In this document: piece after piece, positions 7,554 to 16,486 of the stretch | Layout of the letters: the number at the start of each line of letters is the position of its first letter | How positions within the stretch are numbered: the stretch's first letter is position 1 | NCBI GenBank assembly: GCA_023460035.1 | Contig: JAEWRN010000012.1 | Span: 42,338 to 106,337 of the forward strand | Reading direction: 5' to 3' | From: Bacillota bacterium | GTDB taxonomy: Bacteria; Bacillota; Clostridia; Oscillospirales; Ruminococcaceae | DNA length: 64,000 nt | The notes under the pieces: model-generated | The model's database searches: none | Told to the model about the DNA's origin: nothing | Seen by the model: the letters and a program-made list of their open reading frames with translations, nothing else | Program-made: the position numbers and the translations under genes

Positions 7554-8078
7554 TCAGCGAACAAACAACATTGTCGGCAAATAAAATAAATACGGTGCGG
7601 TAAAAACAGCAAGCGAAAAAGAAAGCTGTCGTTTTTGCCGGTCAGTGATTGGTGCTTTTTTAAAGCTGAATTTCAGGTTAAACAAATAAATCATAGCAGC
7701 GGCAAGTACAACGCAAAGGGTGACCCACAAAAAGCCGTAAATGCTTTGAAACGGGTTATAGTTTACAGGGAAACCTATGTTTTGGTACCACCAGTCGCCG
7801 ACCGCCTGCCCCAGCACGCGCTCGTCAAGCAACCCAGCTGCCAGCATACCAGCCGTACCGATGATGTCTGACAAAAAGCCAAACAGCCACACTTTTAAAA
7901 TAACAGGCTTCGCCGTTATCCAAATATGCTTTATTTTCAGCACTTTTAACGTAAGGGTAACGACCAAAAGGTCAATGATAAAGTTGGCGGGCAGAATAAT
8001 AAGCCATGTCAACGGGAAAATCCAAATAATCCAGATGGGGAAAATGACATTGTATAATTTGTTTGTCTTTTTCAGCAC
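7554..8078 (-). CDS. Integral membrane protein of unknown function
   Basis: A 174-aa hydrophobic protein with four or five membrane segments: about residues 8-40 (probably two, rich in Trp/Ile/Leu), 52-76, 100-122 and 145-168. A GLLDERVLG-containing loop sits in the middle and a basic KLKFSFKKAP-type loop follows segment 3. I do not recognise a family. A GTG start at 8078 is chosen because AGAGG lies 6 bases upstream; earlier in-frame ATGs extend into sequence without a ribosome-binding site. It lies 36 bases upstream of the HAD gene. Confidence 0.65.
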   Translation of the reverse strand: MLKKTNKLYNVIFPIWIIWIFPLTWLIILPANFIIDLLVVTLTLKVLKIKHIWITAKPVILKVWLFGFLSDIIGTAGMLAAGLLDERVLGQAVGDWWYQNIGFPVNYNPFQSIYGFLWVTLCVVLAAAMIYLFNLKFSFKKAPITDRQKRQLSFSLAVFTAPYLFYLPTMLFVR

Positions 8079-8224
8079 ACTGCACCTCTTTCGTTTTTGG
8101 CCTGGCGAGACCATCGTTTTTTGTATTGTCTTTATTATACAAAAAAGCCCTGTTGCTGTACAGACCCCTGTATCCCGCCTACAAGGATTATACAGCATCG
8201 CAACAAGCGTTTTACAATACCACT

Positions 8225-8265
8225 AAAAAAATGGGCTGCCGGTAATACCGGCGGCCCATTTTTTT
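8225..8265 (-). terminator. Rho-independent terminator of the clp operon
   Basis: AAAAAATGGGC...GCCCATTTTTT encloses an inner GCCGGTAATACCGGC hairpin and is flanked by A and T runs on both sides. It lies 5 bases after the clpX stop at 8270 and works best on the minus strand. Confidence 0.92.
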
Positions 8266-8269
8266 AGGT

Positions 8270-9598
8270 TTAAAGCATATTAACACTGTTTTTATAGCGC
8301 TTACGCACGGCGCCATATTCCATTTTCGGTTTCCCGCTGGTCACCGCCTGCGCATCCACCACCACTTTAATAATGGTTGGGTCACTGGGGACCTCGTACA
8401 TGGTTTCCATCAGTGTTTGTTCCACCACGCTGCGCAGGCCACGTGCACCGCTTTTCAGCTTAATGGTTTTTTTGGCAATTTCGTGCAGCGCGTCATCCTC
8501 AATGTCAAGCTCTACATTGTCCATTGCAAACATGGCCTTGTATTGCTTGACAAGTGAGTTTTTCGGCTCTTTTAGAATACGCACCAAGGCACCTTCGTCC
8601 AGAGAATCAAGCACCGTCACGATGGGCAGTCGGCCCACCAATTCCGGGATGAGACCAAACTTCACCAGATCGTGCGGCTCAACAAGGCGCAGCATCTGCG
8701 GGTCGTCCTCTTCCTTTTTGGTGTCTTTTAGCTGGCTGCCAAAGCCAAGGCCGGAATTATCGGTACGGTTTTTGATGTGCTTTGAAAGCCCGTCAAAAGC
8801 ACCGCCGCAGATAAAAAGGATGTTTTTCGTATTGATTTGAATAAACTCCTGCTGCGGGTGCTTACGGCCGCCCTGAGGCGGCACATTGGCAACCGTGCCT
8901 TCAAGTATTTTAAGTAATGCCTGCTGCACCCCTTCGCCGCCAACATCGCGGGTGATGGAGGGGTTTTCGCTTTTGCGGGTAATTTTATCGATCTCATCGA
9001 TGTAAATAATCCCGCGCTCTGCTTTTTCAATGTCAAAATCGGCAGCTTGAATCAGCTTCAGCAGAATGTTTTCGACATCTTCGCCCACATAGCCTGCTTC
9101 TGTCAGGGTGGTTGCGTCGGCAATGGCGAAGGGCACCTTCAGCATGCGCGCAAGGGTCTGCGCAAGGTAGGTTTTACCCACACCAGAAGGGCCAACCAGC
9201 AACACGTTGCTCTTTTGCAGCTCAACATCGTTGCTGTAGTCTTTATTTAAGATGCGTTTATAGTGGTTGTACACTGAAACCGCAAGCACGCGTTTGGCAT
9301 CATCCTGACCAATTACATACTGGTCAAGCCCGTCTTTGATCTCCTGCGGGGTGAGGACTTTAAATTCCTCCCGCGCAGGGGCAGACGAGACAGATGCGGC
9401 TTTTGCACCCGGCCGGGCAATCCGCTGTGGTGCATTGGGTGCGGATTTGGGGCGCACCCCTTCTTCAGAAAGGAGGGTGCTGCACAGCTCAATGCATTCA
9501 CTGCAGATGTTGACGCCGGGGCCAATGATCATCCGCTCGACCTCGTCCTGGCTTTTGCCGCAAAAGCTGCAGGTGACGTCTTTTTCTTTATTCGCCAT
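8270..9598 (-). CDS. clpX: ATP-dependent Clp protease ATP-binding subunit ClpX
   Basis: A 442-aa AAA+ unfoldase that feeds tagged or misfolded proteins to ClpP. Residues 10-40 form the zinc-binding domain (CSFCGKS...CSECIELC). Walker A GPSGVGKT is near 137, Walker B IIYIDEID near 200, the pore loop AGYVGED near 168, and the IGF-type ClpP contact appears as LGFGS near 285. The C-terminal domain carries the sensor 2 GARGLR. Length is normal for the family. It follows clpP by 23 bases in the tig-clpP-clpX order common in bacteria. Confidence 0.97.
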   Translation of the reverse strand: MANKEKDVTCSFCGKSQDEVERMIIGPGVNICSECIELCSTLLSEEGVRPKSAPNAPQRIARPGAKAASVSSAPAREEFKVLTPQEIKDGLDQYVIGQDDAKRVLAVSVYNHYKRILNKDYSNDVELQKSNVLLVGPSGVGKTYLAQTLARMLKVPFAIADATTLTEAGYVGEDVENILLKLIQAADFDIEKAERGIIYIDEIDKITRKSENPSITRDVGGEGVQQALLKILEGTVANVPPQGGRKHPQQEFIQINTKNILFICGGAFDGLSKHIKNRTDNSGLGFGSQLKDTKKEEDDPQMLRLVEPHDLVKFGLIPELVGRLPIVTVLDSLDEGALVRILKEPKNSLVKQYKAMFAMDNVELDIEDDALHEIAKKTIKLKSGARGLRSVVEQTLMETMYEVPSDPTIIKVVVDAQAVTSGKPKMEYGAVRKRYKNSVNML

Positions 9599-9621
9599 GT
9601 TTCACCAACTTATTCTTTTAC

Positions 9622-10206
9622 TCAGCGACTGGCAATGACTGCGTCCACAAGGCCATAGTCCGCGGCCTGCTGTGCTGTCAGAAAATTGTCGCGCTCGGTA
9701 TCTGCCTGAATACGCTCCAAAGGCTGGCCCGTATACTGGGCATACATTTCGTTCATACGCTGCCTTGTGCGGACAATATGATCAGCATGGATCTTAATGT
9801 CGGTCGCCTGCCCCTGTAAACCGCTCAACAGCGGCTGATGGATCAGGATTTCGCTGTTGGGCAGAGCAAAGCGTTTGCCCTTGGCACCGGCAGCCAGCAG
9901 GAAAGAACCCATGGAAGCCGCCATGCCAATGCAGATCGTCGAAACATCGCACTTGATGTACTGCATCGTATCGTGAATCGCCATGCCCGCAGTGATAGAC
10001 CCGCCGGGGCTGTTGATGTAAAGGCTGATGTCCTTTTCAGGGTCCTGGCCTTCCAGATACAAAAGCTGTGCAACAATTACGCTGGCGGCAGCGTCGCTAA
10101 CCTCTTCAGACAGCATGACAATGCGGTCATTCAACAGGCGCGAAAAAATATCATACGACCGCTCGCCGCGGCTTGTCTGTTCAACAACATAAGGGACTAA
10201 ACTCAT
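9622..10206 (-). CDS. clpP: ATP-dependent Clp protease proteolytic subunit
   Basis: A 194-aa serine peptidase of the S14 family. The catalytic triad is visible as Ser in GMAASMGSF near residue 97, His in SEILIHQPL near 122, and Asp in DTERDNFLTA near 171. The N-terminal SLVPYVVEQTSRGERSYDIFSRLL is the usual processing region and axial loop. It forms the tetradecameric chamber with ClpX or other Clp ATPases. It follows tig by 30 bases. Confidence 0.97.
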   Translation of the reverse strand: MSLVPYVVEQTSRGERSYDIFSRLLNDRIVMLSEEVSDAAASVIVAQLLYLEGQDPEKDISLYINSPGGSITAGMAIHDTMQYIKCDVSTICIGMAASMGSFLLAAGAKGKRFALPNSEILIHQPLLSGLQGQATDIKIHADHIVRTRQRMNEMYAQYTGQPLERIQADTERDNFLTAQQAADYGLVDAVIASR

Positions 10207-10236
10207 TTGCTAACCCTCCAATGTGACTGAACCTAA

Positions 10237-11559
10237 TCAGTCTTCTTTGTCTTTCGCCTCATCTTCCTTAGAGGCTTTTTTCTCAGTGATCTTTGCGCTT
10301 GTTTTGATGAAGTCGATTGCCTTATTTACAGCGAGGTCTTTTTTGACATCCTCTACCGGTACAAGGCCGCGTACCTTCTCGACATCCATTTTATAGGCGT
10401 CGGCAATGCGCTTGATCTCGTTTTCAAGGTCTTCTTCGCTGGCGGTAATACCTTCCAGCTCGGTCACTTTTTCAAGGGCAAGGCGAATCTTGACCTGCTT
10501 GTCCGCCTGCTCCTTGAAGCTCTCGCGGAATTTTTCCATAGTGCTGCCGGTGTACTGCAGGTACATATCCAATTTCAGGCCCTGCTGCTCCAGCCGGTAC
10601 TCAAAGTCACGCACCATGTTGTCAATCTGGTTTTCAATCATGGCTGCGGGAACATCGGCAGTCATGCCTTCAACCACCTGGTCAACCAGTGCATTTTCAA
10701 CCGCAAGATCATCCTGCTTGTCAGTCTGCTCCTGCTTGTTTTTCACAATGCTTTCGCGCAGTTCGGCCAGTGTGTCATACTCGCTGACATCTTTGGCAAA
10801 CTCGTCGTCCAGTGTCGGCAGCTCTTTGGTCTTTACTTCGTGCAGCTTCACCTTAAAGGTGGCAGCCTTGCCCGCAAGCTCAGTTGCCTGATACTCTTCG
10901 GGGAAAGTGACCTCTACGTCGAACTCTTCGTCCGCCGCATGGCCGACGACCTGCTCTTCAAAGCCGGGGATAAACTGGCCGCTGCCAAGGGTCAGCGAGA
11001 AGTTTTCACCCTTGCCACCCTCAAACGCCACGCCGTCCACAAAACCCTCAAAATCAATTACAGCAATGTCGCCGTTTTCAGCCTTGCCCTCACGGGTAAT
11101 GGTGCGGGCATTGCGCTGCCGCATCTGCTCCACTTCGCTGTCGGCCTCTGCCGCCTCTACTGTGTGCACCAGCTTTTCAGCTTTCAGACCCTTGTACTCG
11201 CCAAGGGTGACCTCCGGCTTTACGGTAACGGTCACTTTAATCAGTGCGCCGTCTTCCAGTGTAGCCGAAGCAAGGTCTGCCTCAGGGCGGTCTACCGGCT
11301 CAATACCGGCAGCGGCCACCGCTTCGTCATATGCCGCCGGAAACAGGTCATTCACCGCGTCATAATAGAAAACATCCTTACCATACCGCTGCTCGATCAG
11401 GTGGCGGGGGGCTTTGCCCTTGCGAAAGCCGGGGATGTTAAAGTTTTTTGCATTCTTCTGAAACGCCTTGGATACTGCCGCGGCAAACGTCGCGGCATCA
11501 ATCGCAATTTCAAGCTCTACGCGGCTATTTTCCAGTTTCTCGGTCTTCTTCAATTCCAT
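10237..11559 (-). CDS. tig: Trigger factor (ribosome-associated chaperone and prolyl isomerase)
   Basis: A 440-aa protein of normal length. The N-terminal ribosome-binding domain carries the signature GFRKGKAPRHLIEQRYG near residue 43. The FKBP-type domain is at about 160-240 (GDIAVIDFEGFVDG..FEGGKGENFSLTLGSGQFIPGFE), and the C-terminal helical chaperone arms run to about 420, followed by a Lys/Glu-rich tail. It binds ribosomal protein L23 at the exit tunnel and helps nascent chains fold. It is the first gene of the tig-clpP-clpX block. Confidence 0.97.
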   Translation of the reverse strand: MELKKTEKLENSRVELEIAIDAATFAAAVSKAFQKNAKNFNIPGFRKGKAPRHLIEQRYGKDVFYYDAVNDLFPAAYDEAVAAAGIEPVDRPEADLASATLEDGALIKVTVTVKPEVTLGEYKGLKAEKLVHTVEAAEADSEVEQMRQRNARTITREGKAENGDIAVIDFEGFVDGVAFEGGKGENFSLTLGSGQFIPGFEEQVVGHAADEEFDVEVTFPEEYQATELAGKAATFKVKLHEVKTKELPTLDDEFAKDVSEYDTLAELRESIVKNKQEQTDKQDDLAVENALVDQVVEGMTADVPAAMIENQIDNMVRDFEYRLEQQGLKLDMYLQYTGSTMEKFRESFKEQADKQVKIRLALEKVTELEGITASEEDLENEIKRIADAYKMDVEKVRGLVPVEDVKKDLAVNKAIDFIKTSAKITEKKASKEDEAKDKED

Positions 11560-11590
11560 GTTATTTCCTCCATAAAAGACATTGCGTTTT

Positions 11591-11599
11591 ATTATACCA
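11591..11599 (-). promoter_or_regulatory. Extended -10 promoter of tig-clpP-clpX
   Basis: The minus strand carries TGGTATAAT, an extended -10 motif (TG-n-TATAAT; the TATAAT is at 11591-11596), about 32 bases upstream of the tig start. No convincing -35 is present, as is usual for extended -10 promoters. Confidence 0.6.
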
Positions 11600-11716
11600 T
11601 ATGAGTCGTGAATTTTCTATTAAATATTCAGTATTCTGCGCGGCAATTGCTAATTTTTCTCAAAAATTGCCATGTGCCCGTATTACAGGCCCTGCCCCGC
11701 GCTGAAAAATGGCAGT

Positions 11717-12400
11717 TTAGCGCACAAAAACAGGGCAAAAGTGCACGGCGTCGGCCGAAATTAAGTGGTAGCGAATACCGTCGACTTCGCCCTGAATAGC
11801 GCCGCGGATTGCGCCCCCATGCAGGTGACCGTACCAGCACTCTTTAATTTCAAATTCATGTAGCAGAGCAAGCACTTCATCTGCATTGCCGGCAGGGTAA
11901 AGCGGCGGGTAATGCAAAAACACCAGTCGTTCTGCCGCATCGGCTGCGCTTTCCAGTGAGGCACGCAGGCGGCACAGCTCGCGGTTCATAATTTTGGCGT
12001 CATGCGGCTCGCCCACATCAAACAGCCAGCTGCGGGTGCCGCAAATAGCGATATCTCCCACGCGGCAGCTGTTGTTGTTTAAAAAAGAAATGCTGGTAAA
12101 CCCGTTGGCTGCGCAAAACGCATCCATTTTAGACATTGTGGACCACCAATAGTCGTGATTACCCTTTAAAATCACTTTGCGGCCGGGCAGCCGCTCAATA
12201 AACCGAAAATCCTCTATCGCATTTTCCAGCTTCATCGCCCAGGAGATATCCCCCGGCAACACGACCGTGTCCTCGGGGGCCACCAGCCTGTTCCAGTTTG
12301 CCTCAAGGCGCGGCACATAGTCTTGCCAGCCGCCAAAGATATCCATTGGTTTGTCTGTGCCAAGCGACAGATGCAGATCGGCGATTGCGTAAATCGACAT
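11717..12400 (-). CDS. Metallophosphoesterase (calcineurin-like)
   Basis: A 227-aa protein with the full metallophosphoesterase signature: ADLHLS near residue 7 (Asp and His), LPGDISW near 48, GNHDYWW near 79, HYPP near 162, and GHLHGG near 190. Its close relatives form a Firmicutes/Clostridia family of uncharacterised cytosolic phosphoesterases; the substrate (phosphodiester, nucleotide or protein) is unknown. It lies 16 bases after thrC and ends the lepB-to-thrC gene run. Confidence 0.85.
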   Translation of the reverse strand: MSIYAIADLHLSLGTDKPMDIFGGWQDYVPRLEANWNRLVAPEDTVVLPGDISWAMKLENAIEDFRFIERLPGRKVILKGNHDYWWSTMSKMDAFCAANGFTSISFLNNNSCRVGDIAICGTRSWLFDVGEPHDAKIMNRELCRLRASLESAADAAERLVFLHYPPLYPAGNADEVLALLHEFEIKECWYGHLHGGAIRGAIQGEVDGIRYHLISADAVHFCPVFVR

Positions 12401-12416
12401 GCTGCCTCCTTATAAG

Positions 12417-13868
12417 TTACAGTGTACGTGCAACAGCCGCAATTTCGGCGGGCTCGATAACACGGCTAAAGCGCACCGGCAGTTGGCGCAAAGCACGCAG
12501 CGCAGCAGGCGCCGTGGTGCCGGTACACTCTTCCAATGCGGCAAGGTCTGCAAAATCATCGCCGGTACACTTGCCACCCACTGCGGCCAATACCGTAGGC
12601 GAGAATTTATAAGGGCTTGCGGTAGAAAGCACCACACAGGGCCCGCCGCCGGCTTTGCGTGCTGCGGCGGTTGCCACCGCGGTGTGCGGGTCCAGCAGGT
12701 AGTGCGCACTGCGGAAAGCTTCGCCAATCTCGGCAAAACAAGCTTCCTCCGGTGTGCAGGCAAACCCAAAGTTTGCAAGAATTTTGTCGTACACACTTTG
12801 GGGCACCTCATACCGGTGCCCGCCGGCCAGCGCCTGCATCAACTGCGCCACCATTTGGCTGTCTTCGCTTTCGTGGTAAAGCAGCCTCTCAAAGTTAGAC
12901 GAAACAAGGATGTCCATGGACGGCGAAGCCGTTTTGTAAAATGGGCGGTTCGCATCATAAACACCGGTGCGGCCAAAATCAGTCAACACGTTATTGGCGT
13001 TAGAGGCACACAAAAGCCGCCCAACCGGCAGGCCCATGCGTTTTGCGTAATAACCGGCCAAAATGTCGCCAAAATTGCCGGTGGGCACACAAAAATCCAC
13101 CGTTTCGCCAAGAGGGATTTCTTTTGCTTTTACAAGGTTAAAATACCCGGCAAAATAGTAGACGATTTGCGGCACAAGGCGGCCCCAGTTGATGGAGTTC
13201 GCACTGGTGAGGTGCTGGTGCTGCTGGTCCAGTTCTTTTGCGAGCGCCGCATCGGTGAATACTTTTTTTACACCGGTCTGCGCGTCGTCAAAATTGCCTT
13301 TTACGGCAAATACGGCAACGTTATCGCCCTGCTGGGTGGTCATTTGCAACCGCTGTATTTCACTGGTACCGTGGTCCGGGTAAAACACCGCAATCGAAAT
13401 GCCGGGCAGGTCCTTATACCCTTCCAGCGCGGCTTTACCCGTGTCGCCCGAAGTTGCAACCAAAATTTTAGTGGTGCGCGTCTCGTTGTTGATGCGCTTT
13501 GCCTCCACCAGCAGGCGCGGCATCAACTGCAGCGCATAATCTTTAAAAGCACTGGTAGGGCCATGCCAAAGCTCCATACTGTAAAGGCCTTGCTGCAGCT
13601 TTACAATCTGTGCCGTTTTACCCTCAAACCTGCCCTGACCATAAGCAGCGGTAGCCGCTTGCAGCAAAAAGTCTTTGCTGTAATCTGTGAGATAAAGGCT
13701 TAAAATTTCTGCAACCAATGCGCAGTAATCCAACTCTTTTAAAGAGGCCAGGTCTGCCTGCGGGAACTCGGTGGGGACAAATAAGCCGCCATCCTCTGAA
13801 ATTCCCTGTAAAATCGCCTGTGAAGCCGTGACACGCAGTGCCGCATTTCTTGTGCTGGTATAAAGCAT
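12417..13868 (-). CDS. thrC: Threonine synthase
   Basis: A 483-aa PLP enzyme that converts O-phosphohomoserine to threonine. The N-terminal YTSTRN and GGLFVP motifs are typical. The PLP lysine is in GPTSAFKDYALQL near residue 110, the phosphate-binding loop is ATSGDTGKAALEG near 153, and PTGNFGDILAGYYAKRMGLP near 265 binds the cofactor. Length matches the group of threonine synthases of about 480-500 aa. It follows yraN by 33 bases. No homoserine kinase or dehydrogenase is nearby. Confidence 0.95.
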   Translation of the reverse strand: MLYTSTRNAALRVTASQAILQGISEDGGLFVPTEFPQADLASLKELDYCALVAEILSLYLTDYSKDFLLQAATAAYGQGRFEGKTAQIVKLQQGLYSMELWHGPTSAFKDYALQLMPRLLVEAKRINNETRTTKILVATSGDTGKAALEGYKDLPGISIAVFYPDHGTSEIQRLQMTTQQGDNVAVFAVKGNFDDAQTGVKKVFTDAALAKELDQQHQHLTSANSINWGRLVPQIVYYFAGYFNLVKAKEIPLGETVDFCVPTGNFGDILAGYYAKRMGLPVGRLLCASNANNVLTDFGRTGVYDANRPFYKTASPSMDILVSSNFERLLYHESEDSQMVAQLMQALAGGHRYEVPQSVYDKILANFGFACTPEEACFAEIGEAFRSAHYLLDPHTAVATAAARKAGGGPCVVLSTASPYKFSPTVLAAVGGKCTGDDFADLAALEECTGTTAPAALRALRQLPVRFSRVIEPAEIAAVARTL

Positions 13869-13901
13869 TTGTTTCCCCTTTCGGTAAAAGCCCCGGCTGT
13901 T

Positions 13902-14261
13902 TTAAGCCTCAAAAGCATGTTCAATGCAGTTTAAATGCGTCACTCCTGCATCGTTATAATAAACTTCAATCACATCAAAACGCACAGGTAAATCATCGCT
14001 GCCAAACTTTTCAAGATAAGCGGCAGCGGCGCTGACAATGCGCCGCTGTTTTGCCGGGGTCACCGCTTCACGCGGGGTTACAAGGCTGCCTTCCGCCCTC
14101 GTTTTTACTTCGGTAAATACCAGTATGCCCCGCCCCTGCACGATCAGGTCAATTTCGCCCTGCCGCGTGCGATAATTGGAGGCAAGCAGCGTATAACCGG
14201 CGTCACGGTAAAACCTTGCGGCAGAAACTTCGCCCAGTATGCCCACTGTTTTGCGGTCCAT
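13902..14261 (-). CDS. YraN family protein (UPF0102, predicted endonuclease-like fold)
   Basis: A 119-aa protein with the UPF0102 pattern: GEVSAARFYRDAGYTLLASNYRTRQGEIDLI, then VFTEVKTR. The Asp...Glu-x-Lys arrangement is that of Holliday-junction-resolvase-like nucleases. The biological role is unsettled. It almost always sits next to rnhB, as here, where the rnhB stop and this start share one base (TAATG). Confidence 0.9.
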   Translation of the reverse strand: MDRKTVGILGEVSAARFYRDAGYTLLASNYRTRQGEIDLIVQGRGILVFTEVKTRAEGSLVTPREAVTPAKQRRIVSAAAAYLEKFGSDDLPVRFDVIEVYYNDAGVTHLNCIEHAFEA

Positions 14262-14863
14262 TACACGATCCCCCGCTTTTTTAAAAAGCTTTTGCGGTAA
14301 AAACTTTGTATCCCGTATTGGGCAATGCGCTCGTAATGCAGCTTCGTAGGGTAGCCTTTGTGCTGCTCAAACCCGTATTGCGGGTACTGCTTTGCAAGCT
14401 CGACCATGTACCTGTCACGTGTTACCTTGGCCAGCACCGACGCTGCCGCAATGGCAGCAGAGGTCGCGTCGCCTTTGACAAGGGACCTTGCCGGTAGGTA
14501 CAACGGCGGGCAGCGGTTGCCGTCAATCAGCGCAAGTGCCGGCTGTACCGACAGCCCTTCCACCGCTTCCCGCATCCCTTTCATCGTGGCCTGCAAGATA
14601 TTGATTTCGTCAATTACTTCCGGGCCCACCAGCACGATGTGGTAGCTGACGGCGGTTTCGATGATTTGCGGGTACAACTCTTCGCGCACTTTCTCAGACA
14701 GCTTTTTGGAATCATTGAGCTTTTCGAGCACAGGGCTATCGCCCAATATCACTGCCGCCACGCAAACCGGCCCGGCCAACGGGCCACGCCCGGCTTCGTC
14801 CACCCCGCAAATGCTGCCGACCTGTTGTATTAAGTTATGGTCATACTCATATAACGGGTTCAT
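14261..14863 (-). CDS. rnhB: Ribonuclease HII
   Basis: A 200-aa enzyme that cuts RNA in RNA/DNA hybrids and removes misincorporated ribonucleotides. Catalytic residues are visible: GVDEAGRGPLAGPV near residue 19 (Asp, Glu), ALIDGN near 109 (Asp), and SVLAKVTRDRYM near 142 (Asp). The C-terminal QYGFEQHKGYPT is the family's conserved end. The start overlaps the rbgA stop by 4 bases (ATGA). Confidence 0.96.
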   Translation of the reverse strand: MNPLYEYDHNLIQQVGSICGVDEAGRGPLAGPVCVAAVILGDSPVLEKLNDSKKLSEKVREELYPQIIETAVSYHIVLVGPEVIDEINILQATMKGMREAVEGLSVQPALALIDGNRCPPLYLPARSLVKGDATSAAIAAASVLAKVTRDRYMVELAKQYPQYGFEQHKGYPTKLHYERIAQYGIQSFYRKSFLKKRGIV

Positions 14864-15753
14864 GCTTCGGCCTCCGGTTCAGTTTGCGCCGGGCGTTCCA
14901 GCGAAAGGCTGCCCAGCTTGCTGGCCCGAAATTCATCCACCACGGTAATTGCGGCGCGCTCCAGGTCAATTTCCCCGCCGGAAATCCGCATCCCACGGTT
15001 TTTACCAATTTCGGCAAGCAAGTCATACCGGTCATTTTGCAGTTGTGCATCCGTCAGCTTATACCGTTCTTGCAGACGCTTTGGGTAAAGCTGTTTTACT
15101 TCACACAACAGTTCGCCCGCAATTTCCTCCATATCAAGAATGTCGTCCTTGATCGAGCCGATAAAGGCAAGGTTGATGGCGGTTTTCTGGTTTTCAAACT
15201 TCTTCCACAGCACGCCCGGCATATCTAATAAGTCGTACCCTGCGGTGGAAACCCATTGTTTACCGCGGGTAACGCCCGGACGGTCGGCCGTTTTGGCGCG
15301 TGCGCTACCGGTAAAGCTATTGATAAAGGTGGATTTACCCACATTCGGGATACCCACCAGCATCAGGCGAATAGCGGCGCCAGAGGTCCCCTTTTCTTCC
15401 CTTCGCTGTAGCAGCGCAGCAAGCGCACGGTTGATTTCAGCCTTTGTGCTGCCCACAGCCCCCCTGCTTTTGCTGGAAATTGCAACGCAGGCACTTTGCT
15501 CGCCACGAAAATGCGCGACCCACTGCTTCGTGATAGCCGGATCGGCAAGATCACTTTTATTTAAAATGTAAAGCCGCGGCTTTGCGGCGATCAGCTTTTC
15601 AAGCTCCGGGTTCAGGCTGGAGGCCGGGATGCGCGCGTCAAGCAGCACTAAAACCGCGTCGACATGGCGCAGCTCTGTGCCGATTAGCCGCAGGGTCTTG
15701 GCCATATGGCCCGGGAACCACTGGATCTGACGCTGATTGATAGAATCACTCAT
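14860..15753 (-). CDS. rbgA: Ribosome biogenesis GTPase RbgA/YlqF
   Basis: A 297-aa circularly permuted GTPase needed for late 50S subunit assembly. The motif order is permuted: LNKSDL (G4) near residue 59, SSKSRGA (G5) near 93, GIPNVGKSTFIN (G1) near 134, DRPGVTRG (G2) near 157, and DMPGV (G3) near 177. The N-terminal IQWFPGHMAKTLR is diagnostic. It overlaps lepB by 4 bases upstream and rnhB by 4 bases downstream. Confidence 0.95.
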   Translation of the reverse strand: MSDSINQRQIQWFPGHMAKTLRLIGTELRHVDAVLVLLDARIPASSLNPELEKLIAAKPRLYILNKSDLADPAITKQWVAHFRGEQSACVAISSKSRGAVGSTKAEINRALAALLQRREEKGTSGAAIRLMLVGIPNVGKSTFINSFTGSARAKTADRPGVTRGKQWVSTAGYDLLDMPGVLWKKFENQKTAINLAFIGSIKDDILDMEEIAGELLCEVKQLYPKRLQERYKLTDAQLQNDRYDLLAEIGKNRGMRISGGEIDLERAAITVVDEFRASKLGSLSLERPAQTEPEAEA

Positions 15754-16298
15754 TGAATTGCTCCTATTGAAGTAAAGGGCAGTATGCGAAAGAACACCCG
15801 CCCCAGCACGTCGCGGGTGTCGATAAACCCGATTTCGGTGTAGCGGCTGTCTAGCGAAACCTGGCGGTTATCCCCCAGCACAAACACCTTGCCCTCCGGC
15901 ACCGTGACAGGGAACGACACATCACCCTCGCGCTGGGTAGGCGTGCCAAGGTAAGGCTCGTTTAGCTTTTCGCCATTCACCCAAACGGTTGCGGTATCAA
16001 AGTCGATATCTACCGTATCACCCGCAAGGCCAATGATCCGTTTTACAATCGGCTCACCGTAATTATTATACCCGTCTACCACAATAACATCACCGTGCTG
16101 GGGCGTATAATTGATGCCCTGCACTAAAATTTTATCCCCGCTGTTCAGTGTAGGCACCATAGAAGTGCCGGACACGGTAGCGGCGCGCACTAAAAAAAGA
16201 AATACCAGAATCAGCAATGCTGTGGCAAAAGAAAGGCTTTCCATCCACTCAATGGCGCCCTGCGCACGCGCGTAAGGCTGTTTTTGGGTATGTTCCAT
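15750..16298 (-). CDS. lepB: Signal peptidase I
   Basis: A 182-aa type I signal peptidase that cleaves signal peptides at the outer membrane face. A cytosolic N-terminus is followed by one membrane segment (about residues 20-42). The catalytic Ser is in SGTSMVPTL near 47, and the Lys is in PIVKRIIGLAGD near 87. The conserved VFVLGDNR-S-DSR box is near 143. The start at 16298 has GAGG 8 bases upstream; a GTG 3 codons earlier is an alternative. It lies between rplS and rbgA, an order common in Firmicutes. Confidence 0.94.
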   Translation of the reverse strand: MEHTQKQPYARAQGAIEWMESLSFATALLILVFLFLVRAATVSGTSMVPTLNSGDKILVQGINYTPQHGDVIVVDGYNNYGEPIVKRIIGLAGDTVDIDFDTATVWVNGEKLNEPYLGTPTQREGDVSFPVTVPEGKVFVLGDNRQVSLDSRYTEIGFIDTRDVLGRVFFRILPFTSIGAIQ

Positions 16299-16454
16299 TT
16301 TACGCACCTCACCTTTGAATACCAGTCATACTAGCAAAAAGAGAACCAAACCCACCGCCAGCCCCCGCGCCAAAGCGCCGCGCTGCCTGCCTGCATCGCA
16401 AGGTGCGGGTTTGATTCTCCTGCATGCGCCACCCGGCGCAGAACCATAAAGCAA

Positions 16455-16480
16455 AAAAGGGACAAAGCCTTGTCCCTTTA
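16455..16480 (-). terminator. Rho-independent terminator of rplS
   Basis: The stem AAAGGGACAA/TTGTCCCTTT with a short loop is followed by six T on the minus strand, 7 bases after the rplS stop. It separates rplS from the lepB gene run, though readthrough is possible. Confidence 0.9.
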
Positions 16481-16486
16481 CAGTGC

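Noticed and set aside
12399..13703. A 434-codon open frame on the plus strand
   Set aside because: It is the shadow of thrC; the protein is Cys/His/Arg-rich without a fold signature or Shine-Dalgarno sequence.
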